Assembly (NCBI GenBank): GCA_913050205.1
Contig: CAJXAU010000011.1
Span: 1-14,835, forward strand
Reading direction: 5' to 3'
From: an uncultured Verrucomicrobiota bacterium
Lineage (GTDB): Bacteria > Verrucomicrobiota > Verrucomicrobiia > Limisphaerales > UBA1096
Length of the DNA stretch: 14,835 bases
Positions 14,063-14,835 of this stretch are shown in pieces. The number at the start of each line of letters is the position of its first letter. Position 1 is the first letter of the stretch. A program made the position numbers and the translations under genes. Below the pieces are notes generated by a model. That model had not been told where the DNA came from, searched no databases, and worked only from the letters and a program-made list of their open reading frames with translations.

Positions 14063-14835
14063 ACCGACCCGGTAACTCGACCACTTGATTCAGCGAGAGC
14101 CGGCCAAATTGGCGTTCGATCGCTTGGCCAAGCGCCCCCGCCGCGTCGGCGTTGGGGCAGATTGCAAATACCGTTGAGCCGCTTCCACACATCAACGCCG
14201 CCTCAGCGCCATTTGCGTGAGCGAAATCCTTCATCAGTTTAAGCAGGGGAAACTTCCCGAATGCCGGTGGCTCGAGCGAGTTGAAAAACAGATCGGCTGC
14301 AGCACCCAGATCGCCCTTGGCCAAGCGCTTGGCCAGTTCCTCCGCTTGGCCAAGCGGTCGGTTCCGAGCCTCGGGCCAAGCGGCCAAGCTCTTGTAGGCC
14401 CACGGTGTTGAAATACCAAAACCGGGTCGCACAAGCAGCAGCGCCTTCCCATCCAGCGAGGCCAGCTCCCCAACCGGTTCGATGATTTCACCCCTGCCCT
14501 TGGCGATGGCTGGTTGTGCCTGCAAAAAAAACGGGACGTCGCTTCCAAGTTCGGCTGCCAATTCATGAAGCTCCGCTTGGCCAAGCGCTTGGCCAAGGAG
14601 CGTGTTCAGCGCGAGCAGCGTGCCGGCAGCGTTGCCGCTGCCGCCTCCAAGACCTCCCTCGGCCGGGATATTTTTTTCGAGATGAATGCGAACGCCGGTT
14701 TCGCTTCCCGCCTTGGTCAGAAATCGCTCGGCAGCTCGCCACACGAGGTTGCTGGAGTCGGTGGGGATGCCGGATTGATCGCAGGTCAGTTCGATGCCGC
14801 TTTCGATCAACTCGATCTCGAGGCGGTCAAAAATC
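14052..14835 (-). CDS. ispE: 4-(cytidine 5'-diphospho)-2-C-methyl-D-erythritol kinase, partial
   Basis: IspE phosphorylates CDP-methylerythritol with ATP in the MEP (non-mevalonate) isoprenoid pathway. The frame is open to the window edge, so about 30 or so N-terminal residues, including the substrate-binding Lys region, lie outside. The GHMP-kinase ATP loop GGLGGGSGNAAG is encoded at about 14622-14657, the ELGSDVPFF segment with the catalytic Asp follows, and MCGSGSTVFAI is the late glycine motif. Five or six palindrome cores fall in this one gene and are read as LGQALGQA, LGQAEELAKRLAK and LGQAIER. They lie in loops or helices that vary in the family, and the segment ahead of ELGSDVPFF appears to have normal length. 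The stop codon overlaps the sulfatase gene tail to tail by 11 bp. Confidence 0.93.
   Translation of the reverse strand, partial: IFDRLEIELIESGIELTCDQSGIPTDSSNLVWRAAERFLTKAGSETGVRIHLEKNIPAEGGLGGGSGNAAGTLLALNTLLGQALGQAELHELAAELGSDVPFFLQAQPAIAKGRGEIIEPVGELASLDGKALLLVRPGFGISTPWAYKSLAAWPEARNRPLGQAEELAKRLAKGDLGAAADLFFNSLEPPAFGKFPLLKLMKDFAHANGAEAALMCGSGSTVFAICPNADAAGALGQAIERQFGRLSLNQVVELPGRFTG
14121..14134. repeat. Palindrome, exact copy 6
   Basis: Exact copy near the 3' end of ispE, read as ALGQAI on the minus strand. Confidence 0.95.
14314..14336. repeat. Palindrome (13 of 14) overlapping a degenerate second copy
   Basis: First unit 14314-14327 with one mismatch; second unit from 14326 keeps CGCTTGGCCAG. 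The pair repeats at 12 bp and gives LAKRLAKG in ispE. Confidence 0.85.
14343..14356. repeat. Palindrome, exact copy 7
   Basis: Exact copy in ispE, symmetric over 16 bp (14342-14357), read as LGQAEE on the minus strand. Confidence 0.95.
14574..14599. repeat. Palindrome, exact copy 8 in tandem with a second unit
   Basis: Exact copy 14574-14587 and an overlapping 12-of-14 unit 14586-14599, a head-to-tail pair with a 12-bp period. It encodes LGQALGQAE of IspE. Confidence 0.95.

Noticed and set aside
2508..14599. The palindromes as a CRISPR array or insertion sequence ends
   Set aside because: Spacing is irregular, there is no unique spacer pattern, no cas or transposase gene, no target duplications, and most copies lie inside intact genes.

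Overview
The window looks like a chromosomal segment of a free-living, probably marine, member of the Verrucomicrobiota or the wider PVC group. This is inferred from gene content, not proven: a very large secreted LamG/PA14/Ig-type protein ends in a C-terminal tail of a kind I associate with Verrucomicrobiota secreted proteins (positions about 7390-7510), it stands next to an exported sulfatase, the class I fumarase is split into two subunits, and Shine-Dalgarno sequences are weak or absent before most starts. I see no transposase, phage gene, CRISPR array, tRNA or rRNA.

Layout. (1) 2-2437, plus: the 3' part of a large hybrid sensor kinase (PAS-PAS-HisKA-HATPase-REC-REC-HPt). (2) 2442-2942, minus: a small multi-pass membrane protein of unknown function, tail to tail with the kinase. 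(3) 2943-3292: a 350-bp leader holding two ATGA-chained mini-ORFs and an 8-bp hairpin. (4) 3293-3820 and 3869-4873, plus: family I inorganic pyrophosphatase, then the two-domain Sua5-type threonylcarbamoyl-AMP synthase. (5) 4887-5072: an intergenic stretch that on the minus strand folds into several stem-loops ending in a strong intrinsic terminator. (6) 5073-5327, minus: an FmdB-type zinc-ribbon protein. (7) 5398-7375, plus: a NYN/PIN-type endoribonuclease-like protein followed by the alpha and beta subunits of a [4Fe-4S] class I fumarate hydratase, probably one operon. (8) 7385-12547, minus: a 1720-residue secreted LamG/PA14 protein, divergent from (9) 12650-14062, plus: an exported formylglycine-type sulfatase. 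(10) 14052-14835, minus: ispE of the MEP isoprenoid pathway, N-terminus outside the window, overlapping the sulfatase tail to tail by 11 bp.

The standout signal is a short palindrome, CGCTTGGCCAAGCG. It occurs 8 times exactly, and its 10-bp core CTTGGCCAAG occurs 15 times, in under 15 kb. Copies lie in coding sequence in all three reading frames (giving AWPS, LAKR or LGQA) and in both divergent promoter regions. They sometimes form overlapping tandems with a 12-bp, frame-preserving period, and they crowd into ispE. The hybrid kinase, pyrophosphatase, fumarase and endoribonuclease coding regions contain no copy of the 10-bp core. This resembles the cyanobacterial HIP1 palindrome or an uptake/nucleoid signal sequence more than a mobile element.

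Most genes are housekeeping (pyrophosphate removal, tRNA t6A synthesis, TCA cycle, isoprenoids, RNA turnover). The LamG protein/sulfatase pair is the accessory part and suggests binding and desulfation of sulfated polysaccharides outside the cytoplasm.
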